Assembly (NCBI RefSeq): GCF_036181745.1
Contig: NZ_CP108080.1
Coordinates: forward strand, 6,761,501 to 6,825,500
DNA length: 64,000 nt
Direction: 5' to 3'
Source: Streptomyces sp. NBC_00259
Lineage (GTDB): Bacteria; Actinomycetota; Actinomycetes; Streptomycetales; Streptomycetaceae
Part shown: piece by piece, positions 25,502 through 34,645 of the stretch
How positions within the stretch are numbered: the first letter of the stretch is position 1
How the letters are laid out: each line of letters starts with the position of its first letter
Position numbers and translations under genes: made by a program
The notes under the pieces: generated by a model
What the model saw: only the letters and a program-made list of their open reading frames with translations
The model's database searches: none
Told to the model about the DNA's origin: nothing

Positions 25502-27652
25502 TCATCGACCACCACCCGGCAGCAAACCCGCCGCCCGCGCCCACGCGTACTTCGCGCCCAGCACCGCGACCGGCTTCTCCGTCGTGTACGGATACGCCAC
25601 CACGCCCCGCTCGAAGAGATACGCGCACGCCTCCTCGACCTCCACATCGCCGGCCAGCGACGCCACCACCGGCTTCTCGACGCCCCGCGCCCGGAACTCC
25701 TCCACCACCCGGGCCGTCAGCTCCGCGAACACCATCGGGGGAGTGACGATCGTGTGCCAGTAACCCAGCACCAGCGCGTGAATCCGCGGATCCTCCATCC
25801 CCAGCCGGATCGTCGCCTCGTACGTCGACGGCGGCTCACCACCCGTGATGTCGATCGGATTGCCCGCGGCCCCGAAAGGCGGGATGAACGCCCGGAACGC
25901 CGCGTCCAGATCCTCCGGAATCTCCATCAGGGAAAGGCCGTTGTCGACGATCGCGTCCGACAGCAGCACACCGGAACCACCCGCACCCGTGATGATCACG
26001 ACATTGTCGCCCCGGGGCGCCGGCAGCACCGGAAGCGCCCGCGCGAACTCCAGCATCTCGCCCAGACCCGGCGCCCGGATCACACCGGCCTGCCGCAGAA
26101 TGTCGTCGTACACGGCGTCATCACCGGCCAGCGCGCCCGTATGCGAACCCGCCGCCCGCGCCCCCGCACTCGTACGACCCGCCTTCAGCACCACCACCGG
26201 CTTCTTCGGCACCGTCGCACGCGCCGCCTCCACAAAGGCGCGACCGTCCTTCAGATCCTCCAGATGCATCGCGATGCACTCCGTACGGGGATCCTCGGCG
26301 AACCACGTCAGCAGATCGTCCTCATCGATGTCGGACTTGTTCCCGAGCCCGACGATCGCCGACACACCCGTACGCGTCGTCCGCGCGAAACCCAGGATCG
26401 CCATACCGATCCCGCCCGACTGCGACGTCAACGCCACCGGGCCCTTCACGTCGTACGGCGTGCAGAACGTGGCACACAGGTCCTGCCACGTCGAGTAGTA
26501 ACCGTAGATGTTCGGCCCCAGCAGCCGCACCCCGTGCCGCTCCGCGATGGCCACGATCTCGTCCTGCAGCGCCTGCTCACCCGTCTCGGCGAAACCCGAA
26601 GGGATCAGCACCGCGTTCGGAATCCCCTTGCGCCCCACCTCCTCGAGCGCCGAGGCCACGAACCGGGCGGGAATCGCGAAGACCGCCACATCCACCTCAC
26701 CGGGAACGTCGGTGACACTCTTGTACGCCTTGCGGCCCAGAATGTCATCGGCCCGGGGATTCACCGGATGAATCTCCCCGGCGAAACCACCGTCGACCAG
26801 GTTCCGCATCACCGAATTCCCGATCTTGCCCTGCTCGTTCGACGCACCGATCACCGCCACCGACCGCGGCTCCATCAGCCGGCGCATCGACCGCAGGATC
26901 TCCTCACGGCCGTACCTGCGCCGCTCCTTGCGCGCCCCCTCCGACAGGATCACCCGGATGTCCGCCGCCATCGCCCCGTCCGGCGTCGCGATCACCGGAT
27001 TGAGATCGACCTCCGCGATCTCCGGGAAATCGTCCACCAGCCGCGACACCCGCCTGATCTGCTCCGCCAGCGCCCACCGGTCCACCGGCGGCGCACCCCG
27101 CACCCCCCGCAGCACCTCCGCCGCCCCGATCGAGTCCAGCATCGACGCCGCCTCGTCCGCACTCACCGGCGCCAGCCGGAACGTGACGTCCTTCAGCACC
27201 TCGACCAGCACACCACCGAGACCGAACGCCACCACCTTCCCGAACGTCGGATCCGTGACCGCGCCGACGATGACCTCCTGGCCCGGCGGCAGCAACTGCT
27301 GCACCTGCACACCGTCGATCCGCGCGCCCGGCGCGTACGCCCGCACGCTCTCGACGATCCGGCGGAACGCGGCACGCACCTCCGCGGCGCCCTCCACCCC
27401 GACGACCACACCGCCCGCATCCGTCTTGTGCAGCACATCCGGCGAGACGATCTTCAGAACGACCTTCCCGCCCAGCCGGTCGGCGAACACCACCGCCTCT
27501 TCCACGTCCCGCGCCAGCGCCTCACCCGGAACAGCGATCCCATAGGCATCGGCCAGCGTCTTGCCCTCCGGCGCCGTCAGCGCCGTCCGGCCCTCCGCAC
27601 GCACCGCGGCGAGCAGCGCCCGCACCGCATCCTTGTCGACGTCGTACGTCAC
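25502..27652 (-). CDS. NDP-forming acyl-CoA ligase, ATP-grasp domain first
   Basis: The protein has 716 residues from a GTG start whose first base is shared with the TAG of the CoA-transferase gene (TAGTG). Residues 1-230 are an ATP-grasp (beta-type) domain; from about 255 comes the CoA-binding Rossmann domain (SVAVIGASNEQGKIGNS), then the ligase domain with phosphohistidine loop AGSHTGALAG near 510. Many related acetate-CoA ligases have the alpha part first, so this is a permuted order. Reaction: acid + CoA + ATP (or GTP) to acyl-CoA + NDP + Pi, or the reverse; here formate, oxalate or acetate is plausible. The operon position suggests it supplies or recovers CoA thioesters for the transferase. 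Confidence 0.9.
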   Translation of the reverse strand: MTYDVDKDAVRALLAAVRAEGRTALTAPEGKTLADAYGIAVPGEALARDVEEAVVFADRLGGKVVLKIVSPDVLHKTDAGGVVVGVEGAAEVRAAFRRIVESVRAYAPGARIDGVQVQQLLPPGQEVIVGAVTDPTFGKVVAFGLGGVLVEVLKDVTFRLAPVSADEAASMLDSIGAAEVLRGVRGAPPVDRWALAEQIRRVSRLVDDFPEIAEVDLNPVIATPDGAMAADIRVILSEGARKERRRYGREEILRSMRRLMEPRSVAVIGASNEQGKIGNSVMRNLVDGGFAGEIHPVNPRADDILGRKAYKSVTDVPGEVDVAVFAIPARFVASALEEVGRKGIPNAVLIPSGFAETGEQALQDEIVAIAERHGVRLLGPNIYGYYSTWQDLCATFCTPYDVKGPVALTSQSGGIGMAILGFARTTRTGVSAIVGLGNKSDIDEDDLLTWFAEDPRTECIAMHLEDLKDGRAFVEAARATVPKKPVVVLKAGRTSAGARAAGSHTGALAGDDAVYDDILRQAGVIRAPGLGEMLEFARALPVLPAPRGDNVVIITGAGGSGVLLSDAIVDNGLSLMEIPEDLDAAFRAFIPPFGAAGNPIDITGGEPPSTYEATIRLGMEDPRIHALVLGYWHTIVTPPMVFAELTARVVEEFRARGVEKPVVASLAGDVEVEEACAYLFERGVVAYPYTTEKPVAVLGAKYAWARAAGLLPGGGR

Positions 27653-28881
27653 TAGATCACCCCGCCCGTCCTCAGCAGCCGCAACTCCTCGTCCCCGAGC
27701 CCCAGCTCACCCACGTACACCTCGGCGTTGTGCTCACCCAGCAGCGGCGAACGGACCACATCCACCGGAGAGTCCGACAGCTTCAGCGGCGAGCCGACCG
27801 TCGTGAACGAACCACGCTCCGGATGCGCCACCTCCACGACCATCTCGTTCGCCACCAGCGACGCGTCCTCGATGATCTCCTTCGTCGACAGGATCGGCCC
27901 GCACGGGATGTTGTGGGCGTTGAGCCGCTCCAGCACCTCCCACTTCGCGAGCGTCGACGACCACTCCTCGATCAGCTGGAACATCTTCCCCAGCTTCGGA
28001 AGCCGCGCCTCCGGCGTCGCCCACTCGGGATCGTCCGCGAGCTCCGGCCGGCCGATCAGCCGCGACAGCGGCTCCCACCCCACCGGCTGCACGATCACGT
28101 ACACGTAGTCGTTCGGACCACCCGGAGCACACCGCACCGCCCACCCCGGCTGACCGCCACCCGAGGCGTTTCCCGAACGGGGAACCTCATCACCGAAGTC
28201 CTCGTTGGGATACTCGGCAAGGGCTCCATGGGCCAGCCGCTGCTGATCGCGCAACTTCACCCGGCACAGGTTGAGCACGGCATGCTGCATGGCCACATTG
28301 ACCCGCTGCCCGCGCCCGGTGCACTCCCGCTGGAACAACGCGGCGAGAATCCCCGCCACCGCGTGCACCCCCGTGCCCGAATCACCGATCTGGGCACCCG
28401 TCGCCAGCGGCGGACCGTCCTCGAAGCCGGTCGTCGACATCGACCCGCCCATGGCCTGAGCCACCACCTCGTACGCCTTGAACTTGGTGTACGGGCCCTC
28501 ACCGAACCCCTTGATGGAGGCATAGACGATCCGTGGATTGATCTCCCTGATGCGCTCCCAGGTGAACCCCATCCGGTCCACCGCACCCGGCCCGAAGTTC
28601 TCCACCAGCACATCGGAACGCCGGATCAGCTCGGTCAGCAGCTCCTTGCCGCGCTCGGACTTGGTGTTGAGCGTGATGCTCCGCTTGTTGCAGTTGAGCA
28701 TCGTGAAGTAGAGCGAGTCGACGTCGGGGAGATCACGCAACTGCCTGCGCGTGATGTCACCGCCCGGCGCCTCCAGCTTCACCACGTCCGCACCCAGCCA
28801 CGCCAGAAGCTGCGTCGCCGAAGGGCCGGACTGGACATGTGTCATGTCGAGGACACGGATGCCCTCAAGAGCCTTGCTCAT
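27652..28881 (-). CDS. frc: CaiB/BaiF family CoA transferase (formyl-CoA:oxalate CoA-transferase-like)
   Basis: The 409-residue class III CoA transferase contains the family segments GIRVLDMTHVQSGPSATQ at the N terminus with the Leu/Gln surroundings of Frc, GADVVKLEAPGGD near residue 32, LVENFGPGAVDRMG near 92 and FQRECTGRGQRVNVAMQ near 190. The catalytic Asp is expected near 169 (QIGDSGTG). In oxalate breakdown Frc moves CoA from formyl-CoA to oxalate. It is flanked directly by the decarboxylase-like gene (12 bases upstream) and the ligase. Other acyl acceptors are possible. Confidence 0.87.
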   Translation of the reverse strand: MSKALEGIRVLDMTHVQSGPSATQLLAWLGADVVKLEAPGGDITRRQLRDLPDVDSLYFTMLNCNKRSITLNTKSERGKELLTELIRRSDVLVENFGPGAVDRMGFTWERIREINPRIVYASIKGFGEGPYTKFKAYEVVAQAMGGSMSTTGFEDGPPLATGAQIGDSGTGVHAVAGILAALFQRECTGRGQRVNVAMQHAVLNLCRVKLRDQQRLAHGALAEYPNEDFGDEVPRSGNASGGGQPGWAVRCAPGGPNDYVYVIVQPVGWEPLSRLIGRPELADDPEWATPEARLPKLGKMFQLIEEWSSTLAKWEVLERLNAHNIPCGPILSTKEIIEDASLVANEMVVEVAHPERGSFTTVGSPLKLSDSPVDVVRSPLLGEHNAEVYVGELGLGDEELRLLRTGGVI

Positions 28882-28893
28882 GGCCGGCGCTCC

Positions 28894-30588
28894 TCACTTG
28901 TACATGGTCTGGTTCATGGTCCCGGGGGCGTACGCGTCCGGGTCCACCCAGACGTTGATCAGCGACGGCAGCCCCGACTCACGCGCACGCCGCAACGCCG
29001 GCCCGATGTCGGCCGGGTCGCGGACCTCCTCGCCGTAACCGCCCAGCATCCGCGCGAACTCGTCGTAGTGGACGTCCCCGAGTGTGTTGCCGACCCGCTC
29101 ACGCTCCAGGCCGTACTTCTGCGCCTGGCCGTAACGGATCTGATTCATCGACGAGTTGTTGCCGACGATCCCGACGAAGGGGAGGTTGTAGCGGACCAGC
29201 GTCTCGAAGTCCCACCCGGTGAGACTGAACGCGCCGTCACCGAAGAGGGCCACGACCTCCTTGTCCGGCCGGGCCTGCTTCGCCGCCAGCACGAACGGAA
29301 CACCGACACCGAGCGTGCCCAGCGGACCCGGGTCCATCCAGTGCCCGGGCGACTTGGGCTGCACGACCTGCCCGGAGAACGTGACGATGTCGCCGCCGTC
29401 GCCGATGTAGATCGAATCCTCGGTCAGGAAGTCGTTGATCTCGCTCACGAGACGGTACGGATGGATGGGGGAGGCCTCGGACCTCAGCTGCGGCAGCCGC
29501 TTCTCGAGCGCCGTCTGCTCCGCCGTCCTGAGCTCCTCCAGCCACGCCTTCCGCTTGACCGACCCGCCGTTGAGACGGCCGGACACCGACTCGACCACGG
29601 ACTTCAGGATCCGCCCGGCGTCACCCACGATCCCCAGATCGACGTCACGGTTCTTGCCGACCGTCCGGTAGTCCAGGTCGATCTGCACCACCGTCGCCGC
29701 CGGCGACAGCCGCTTCCCGTACCCCATCCGGAAGTCGAACGGCGTCCCGACGATCACGATCACATCGGCGTTGGCGAACGCGTACCGCCGCGACAGCTGG
29801 AAGTGGTGCGGATCCCCGGGCGGCAGCGTGCCCCGCCCCGCGCCGTTCATGTACGCGGGCACATTGAGCGCCCGCACGAACTCGACCGCCGCGTCCGTCG
29901 CCCGCGTCGTCCACACCTGACTGCCCAGCAGGATCGCCGGCTTCTCCGCATGCACCAGCAGATCCGCCAGCTTCTCCACCGCCTCCGGATCGCCGGCCGA
30001 GCGCGTCGAGGCCCGGTACCGCCCCGCCTCGGGCACCCGCGCCTTCTCCACCGGCACCTTCGCGTCCAGGACATCACGGGGGATCTCCAGGAACGACGGT
30101 CCGGGAGCGCCGTGGTAGCACTCGCGGAACGCCATCGAGACCATGTCCGCCGCCCGCGCGGTGTCCGGGACGGTCGCGGCGAACTTGGTGATCGGCGTCA
30201 TCATGTCGACGTGCGGCAGGTCCTGCAGCGACCCCATCTTGTGCTGGGTGTGCGCGCCCTGACCGCCGATCAGCAGCATGGGGGACTCGGCCCGGAAGGC
30301 GTTGGCCACCCCGGTGACGGCGTCCGTGGTCCCCGGCCCCGCCGTGACCACGGCGCAGCCCGGCTTCCCGGTGATCCGGGCGTAGCCGTCGGCTGCATGC
30401 GCCGCGACCTGCTCGTGGCGTACGTCGACGACTTCGATGCCTTCGTCCACGCATCCGTCGTAGATGTCGATGATGTGACCGCCGCACAGGGTGTAGATGA
30501 CGTCGACCCCTTCGGCCTTGAGCGCCTTGGCGACCAGATGCCCACCGGAGATGAGGTCCTGCTGACGGTCCTGGCTGTCGTCGGGCAT
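28894..30588 (-). CDS. oxc: thiamine-diphosphate enzyme, oxalyl-CoA decarboxylase-like
   Basis: The start at 30588 gives 564 residues, matching about 565-570 for Oxc. The N-terminal Pyr domain has the catalytic Glu in DVRHEQVAAHAADGYAR near residue 50; the C-terminal PP domain has the ThDP motif, GDGAFSLTG near 425 followed by NN about 25 residues later. The region MDPGPLGTLGVG near 395 matches the family's cofactor loop. Context with the CoA transferase and OFA transporter makes oxalyl-CoA decarboxylation to formyl-CoA the best guess; 2-hydroxyacyl-CoA lyase or an acetolactate-synthase-like activity remains possible. It is first in the minus-strand operon; an AGGAC site precedes the start. 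Confidence 0.85.
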   Translation of the reverse strand: MPDDSQDRQQDLISGGHLVAKALKAEGVDVIYTLCGGHIIDIYDGCVDEGIEVVDVRHEQVAAHAADGYARITGKPGCAVVTAGPGTTDAVTGVANAFRAESPMLLIGGQGAHTQHKMGSLQDLPHVDMMTPITKFAATVPDTARAADMVSMAFRECYHGAPGPSFLEIPRDVLDAKVPVEKARVPEAGRYRASTRSAGDPEAVEKLADLLVHAEKPAILLGSQVWTTRATDAAVEFVRALNVPAYMNGAGRGTLPPGDPHHFQLSRRYAFANADVIVIVGTPFDFRMGYGKRLSPAATVVQIDLDYRTVGKNRDVDLGIVGDAGRILKSVVESVSGRLNGGSVKRKAWLEELRTAEQTALEKRLPQLRSEASPIHPYRLVSEINDFLTEDSIYIGDGGDIVTFSGQVVQPKSPGHWMDPGPLGTLGVGVPFVLAAKQARPDKEVVALFGDGAFSLTGWDFETLVRYNLPFVGIVGNNSSMNQIRYGQAQKYGLERERVGNTLGDVHYDEFARMLGGYGEEVRDPADIGPALRRARESGLPSLINVWVDPDAYAPGTMNQTMYK

Positions 30589-30673
30589 GGCGAAGTCCTG
30601 TCCCTTCGTAGGGGAGAGAGTCGGGTGCTCCGAGCCGGTGCGACCTGCTCCGGGCTGCCCTCCCAGCAGATTG

Positions 30674-30697
30674 CATACAGTCGACGAATACTGTATG
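30674..30697. promoter_or_regulatory. perfect dyad (operator) between the divergent oxalate/acyl-CoA operons
   Basis: CATACAGT (30674-30681), eight bases, and ACTGTATG (30690-30697) are exact reverse complements. The site lies 85 bases before the decarboxylase start on one side and 70 before sucC on the other. Size and symmetry suit a dimeric regulator (GntR/FCD, IclR or LacI type), which probably controls both arms. No regulator gene is adjacent. Confidence 0.7.
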
Positions 30698-30767
30698 AAC
30701 CTTGTTATCCCGCATCCGGTGGGTGGTGTCCAGGGGGCGTGCGGCACTTTCCTAGACAGGAGCCGGC

Positions 30768-31907
30768 ATGGATCTGTACGAGTACCAGGCACGCGAGATC
30801 TTCCAGCAGTACGGCATCGCCGTACCCGACGCCGAAACCGCCGACACGGCCCGCGAAGCCCGCGCGGCCGCAGAACGCCTCGGCGGCCGCGTCATCGTCA
30901 AGGCCCAGGTCAAGACCGGCGGCCGCGGCAAGGCAGGCGGCGTCAAACTCGCCGCCGACCCGCCCGCCGCCGAACTCACCGCCCGCCAGATCCTCGGCAT
31001 GGACATCAAGGGCCACCAGGTGCGCAAGGTCATGCTCGCCCGGCCCGCCGCCATCGACGCCGAGTACTACATCTCCTACGTCCTCGACCGCGCCGCCGGC
31101 CACTTCCTCGCCATCGCCTCCGCCGAAGGCGGCATGGACATCGAGGAAGTCGCCGCCACCCGGCCCCAAGCCGTCGCCCGCATCCCCGTCGACCCCCGCG
31201 CAGGCGTCAGCGAAACCACGGCCGCCGAGATCGCCGCGGCCGCCGGCCTCCCACCCGCCACCGCACCCGTACTCCACCGCCTCTGGCGCGCCCTGACCGA
31301 CGAGGACGCCCTCCTCGTCGAGGTCAACCCCCTCGTCCGCACCACCGGGGGAGACATCCTCGCCCTCGACGGCAAAATCACCCTCGACGACAACGCCCGC
31401 TTCCGGCAGGCCCGCTGGGGCGACCGCGCCGGCGCCCACGACGACCCGCTGGAAGCCGCAGCGGCCGCCAAAGGCCTCAACTACGTACGCCTCGACGGCG
31501 AAGTCGGCATCATCGGCAACGGCGCCGGACTGGTCATGTCCACCCTCGACGTCGTCGCGGGCTGCGGCGCCCGGCCCGCGAACTTCCTCGACATCGGCGG
31601 AGGGGCATCCGCCCAGGTCATGGCCGACGCCCTGGCCACCGTCCTCGACGACCCCGGAGTCCGGAGCGTCCTCGTCAACGTCTTCGGCGGCATCACGGCC
31701 TGCGACTCCGTCGCCGACGGCATCGTCACCGCCCTCGACACCGTACGACTGACCAAACCCCTCGTCGTACGCCTCGACGGCAACAACGCCGCACGCGGCC
31801 GCGCCATCCTCGACGCCCGCGCCCACCCGCTCGTCCAGCAGGCCACCACGATGGACGCCGCCGCCCGCCGGGCCGCCGTCCTCGCCACCGACGTCACAGC
31901 AGTGTGA
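30768..31907 (+). CDS. sucC: succinyl-CoA ligase (ADP/GDP-forming) beta subunit paralogue
   Basis: The cytosolic ATP-grasp protein has 379 residues, starting MDLYEYQAREIFQQYGI as SucC does. Nucleotide and CoA-site segments: KAQVKTGGRGKAGGVKLA near residue 45, LLVEVNPLVRT near 182, and GAGLVMSTLDVVA near 250. It pairs with SucD 11 bases downstream to convert an acyl-CoA plus NDP to acid plus NTP. The location in the oxalate/acyl-CoA locus suggests a dedicated paralogue (succinyl, oxalyl or formyl thioesters), not the TCA-cycle copy; that is inference. The start is preceded by ACAGGAG. Confidence 0.92.
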   Translation: MDLYEYQAREIFQQYGIAVPDAETADTAREARAAAERLGGRVIVKAQVKTGGRGKAGGVKLAADPPAAELTARQILGMDIKGHQVRKVMLARPAAIDAEYYISYVLDRAAGHFLAIASAEGGMDIEEVAATRPQAVARIPVDPRAGVSETTAAEIAAAAGLPPATAPVLHRLWRALTDEDALLVEVNPLVRTTGGDILALDGKITLDDNARFRQARWGDRAGAHDDPLEAAAAAKGLNYVRLDGEVGIIGNGAGLVMSTLDVVAGCGARPANFLDIGGGASAQVMADALATVLDDPGVRSVLVNVFGGITACDSVADGIVTALDTVRLTKPLVVRLDGNNAARGRAILDARAHPLVQQATTMDAAARRAAVLATDVTAV

Positions 31908-31918
31908 GGAGACCGGAC

Positions 31919-32800
31919 ATGGCCATCTATCTCACCAAGGACAGCAAGGTCCTCGTGCAGGGCATGACCGGAGGCGAGGGCATGAAGCACACCCGCCGGA
32001 TGCTCGCCGCCGGCACCGACATCGTCGGCGGCGTCAACCCGCGCAAGGCGGGCCGCAGCGTCGACTTCGACGACCGCACCGTCCCCGTCTTCGGCTCCGT
32101 ACGCGAAGCCGTCCACGCCACCGGAGCGGACGCCACCGTCGTCTTCGTCCCGCCGGCGTTCACCGGGGCGGCCGTCACCGAGGCCGTGGACGCCGGCATC
32201 GGGCTCGCCGTCGTCATCACCGAAGGCGTGCCCGTCCACGACGCCGTCGCCTTCACCGCGTACGCGAAAGCGCGCGGGACACGGGTCATCGGGCCCAACT
32301 GCCCCGGCCTGATCAGCCCTGGACAGTCCAACGCAGGGATCATCCCCGCCGACATCGCGCCCGCGCCGGGCGTGATCGGACTCGTCTCCAAGTCCGGCAC
32401 GCTCACGTACCAACTGATGCACGAGCTGCGGGACATCGGCTTCTCCTCGGCCGTCGGCATCGGCGGCGACCCCGTCATCGGGACGAGCCACATCGACTGC
32501 CTCGCCGCCTTCGAGGCCGATCCGGACACCGAGCTCATCGTGCTGATCGGCGAGATCGGGGGTGACGCGGAGGAACGTGCGGCGACAGTTATCAGAGAAC
32601 AGATTTCAAAGTCTGTCATCGCATACATCGCCGGCTTCACGGCACCGGAAGGCAGGACCATGGGCCATGCCGGCGCCATCGTCTCCGGTTCCACCGGCAC
32701 GGCGCACGCCAAGAAGGCGGCACTCGAAGCCGCCGGAGTCACCGTCGGCTCCACCCCCAGCGAGACCGCACAGCTGGTACGCGACCATCTCGCCCGGTGA
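31919..32800 (+). CDS. sucD: succinyl-CoA ligase alpha subunit paralogue
   Basis: The protein has 293 residues. The CoA-binding domain starts at VLVQGMTGGEG near residue 11 and GGVNPRKAG near 37; the phosphohistidine is in RTMGHAGAIVSG near 249. It forms a heterodimer with the upstream SucC and catalyses phosphohistidine-mediated acyl-CoA/NTP interconversion. Near residue 225 a 42-base stretch (32587-32628) is strikingly AT-rich and uses codons rare in this genome (AGA, TCA, TCT, ATT); it contains a near-perfect 18-bp palindrome at 32599-32616. The frame is intact and the protein sequence normal there. Confidence 0.92.
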   Translation: MAIYLTKDSKVLVQGMTGGEGMKHTRRMLAAGTDIVGGVNPRKAGRSVDFDDRTVPVFGSVREAVHATGADATVVFVPPAFTGAAVTEAVDAGIGLAVVITEGVPVHDAVAFTAYAKARGTRVIGPNCPGLISPGQSNAGIIPADIAPAPGVIGLVSKSGTLTYQLMHELRDIGFSSAVGIGGDPVIGTSHIDCLAAFEADPDTELIVLIGEIGGDAEERAATVIREQISKSVIAYIAGFTAPEGRTMGHAGAIVSGSTGTAHAKKAALEAAGVTVGSTPSETAQLVRDHLAR

Positions 32801-32945
32801 AGCATCACGTCCGGTGACGCCGCGTGACACCACCCGCACCCGGCCCCTGCTGTGTGACGCTCGTAGTACCGGGCTCACCACGTTCCTCCCCGAACGAGCC
32901 GTTCGACCTCCCGCCCCGACTGTGCACCGAGAGCGGAGAAGACCC

Positions 32946-34505
32946 ATGGCAGCACCCCTCAACCATCCCCGCACCCTCGTCCCCAAGCCCGGCACCTCCT
33001 GGGCCGAGGCCTGGCAGCGCTGTCTGACCATCGCCCCCGAGGCGTTCACCGACGACCGCGTCCTCAACCTCTGGGACAGCCGCTGGCAGGCCGACGGCCG
33101 CCCCCTCACCGCCACCAGCCCCGTCGACGGCGGCCCGATCGCCGGCCCGCCCCGCCTCGACGCGGCCACCGCCCACCAGGCCGTCCGCGCCTCGCTCGAC
33201 CAGCACCGCGCCTGGCGCCACATCCCGCTGCCCGAACGCCGCGCCCGCGTCGCCGCCACCCTCGACGCCCTCACCGAGCATCGCGAACTGCTCTCCCTGC
33301 TGCTCGTCCACGAGATCGGCAAGCCCTGGCGGCTCGCGCAGGCCGACGTCGACCGGGCCATCGACGGGGCGCGCTGGTACGTCGACGGCATCGAGACGAT
33401 GCTCGCCGGCCGCACCCCTCTCGCCGGCCCCGTCTCCAACATCGCGAGCTGGAACTACCCGATGTCCGTCCTCGTCCACGCGATGCTCGTCCAGGCACTG
33501 GCCGGAAACGCGGTCATCGCCAAGGCACCCACCGACGGCGGACTGTCCTGCCTCACCCTCGCCTGCGCGCTCGCCGCCCGCGAGGGAATCCCCGTCACCC
33601 TGGTCAGCGGCAGCGGCGGCGAACTGTCCGAAGCCCTCGTCCGCGCCCCCGAGATCGGCTGTGTCTCCTTCGTCGGCGGCCGCGACACCGGCGCCCGCAT
33701 CGCCACCGCGGTGGCCGACCTCGGCAAGCGCCACATCCTCGAACAGGAGGGCCTCAACACCTGGGGCATCTGGAACTACTCCGACTGGGACGCCCTGACC
33801 GCCGTCATCCCCAAGCTCTTCGACTACGGCAAGCAGCGCTGCACCGCCTACCCGCGCTTCGTCGTGCAGCGCACCGCGTTCGCCGACTTCCTCGCCGCCT
33901 ACCTTCCCGCGGTCCGCTCGATCCGCCTGGGCCACCCCCTGGCCGTCGAGCACCCCGACGACCCGCTCCCCGAGCTGGACTTCGGCCCCCTCATCAACGC
34001 CGCGAAGGCCAAGGAGCTGACCGACCAGGTCGCCGAGGCCATCGACCGCGGCGCCGTCCCGCTCCACCGCGGCTCCCTCACGGACGGTCACTTCCTGCCC
34101 GGCCAGGACACCAGCGCCTACGTCGCGCCCGTCACCCTCCTGGGCCCGCCGCCGTCCTCCCCGCTCCACCACGCCGAACCCTTCGGACCCGTCGACACCA
34201 TCGTCCTCGTCGACACCGAGGCGGAACTGCTCGCCGCGATGAACGCCTCCAACGGAGCCCTCGTCGCCACCCTCTCCACCGACGACCCGGACACCTACGA
34301 GCGGCTGTCGCCGCAGATCCGCGCCTTCAAGGTGGGCCGCGGAAAGCCCCGCTCACGCGGCGACCGCGAGGAACTGTTCGGCGGCTTCGGCGCCTCCTGG
34401 CGCGGCGCGTTCGTCGGAGGCGAGCTGCTCGTGAAGGCGGTCACCGAAGGCGACCCGGGCGAAAGGCTCCCCGGCAACTTCCCCGACTACCAGCTCAACG
34501 CCTGA
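32946..34505 (+). CDS. aldehyde dehydrogenase family protein
   Basis: The protein has 519 residues. ALDH-fold landmarks: ASWNYPMSVLVHAML near residue 170 (NAD region), the catalytic Glu in LEQEGLN near 267 and the nucleophile Cys in GKQRCTAYP near 300. The surroundings of Glu and Cys are unusual compared with classic ALDHs, where Glu lies in ELGG-like context. A GGAGAAG site precedes the ATG. Coming after sucCD, it could oxidise or reduce a small aldehyde such as glyoxylate or an acyl-CoA-linked semialdehyde. A 145-base gap separates it from sucD, with no obvious terminator between. Confidence 0.85.
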   Translation: MAAPLNHPRTLVPKPGTSWAEAWQRCLTIAPEAFTDDRVLNLWDSRWQADGRPLTATSPVDGGPIAGPPRLDAATAHQAVRASLDQHRAWRHIPLPERRARVAATLDALTEHRELLSLLLVHEIGKPWRLAQADVDRAIDGARWYVDGIETMLAGRTPLAGPVSNIASWNYPMSVLVHAMLVQALAGNAVIAKAPTDGGLSCLTLACALAAREGIPVTLVSGSGGELSEALVRAPEIGCVSFVGGRDTGARIATAVADLGKRHILEQEGLNTWGIWNYSDWDALTAVIPKLFDYGKQRCTAYPRFVVQRTAFADFLAAYLPAVRSIRLGHPLAVEHPDDPLPELDFGPLINAAKAKELTDQVAEAIDRGAVPLHRGSLTDGHFLPGQDTSAYVAPVTLLGPPPSSPLHHAEPFGPVDTIVLVDTEAELLAAMNASNGALVATLSTDDPDTYERLSPQIRAFKVGRGKPRSRGDREELFGGFGASWRGAFVGGELLVKAVTEGDPGERLPGNFPDYQLNA

Positions 34506-34645
34506 CCCACCGACGCCCCTGGCGGTCGGGCCGCGGCGCGCAGGGGGAGTGGGCCGCTGTTGTCACAAACACGGTGGTTGTCGGGTCCTAGTGAGTGTGA
34601 CGAGCCGGTCACGGCACACCTCTCTCAACCCCCAGAGGAGCTCAC

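Noticed and set aside
24064..31296. Very long plus-strand open frames opposite the OFA, ligase, CoA-transferase and decarboxylase genes (up to about 1190 codons)
   Set aside because: They are antisense to genes with clear family motifs, are rich in Arg/His/Pro as expected of GC-biased shadows, and lack ribosome sites.
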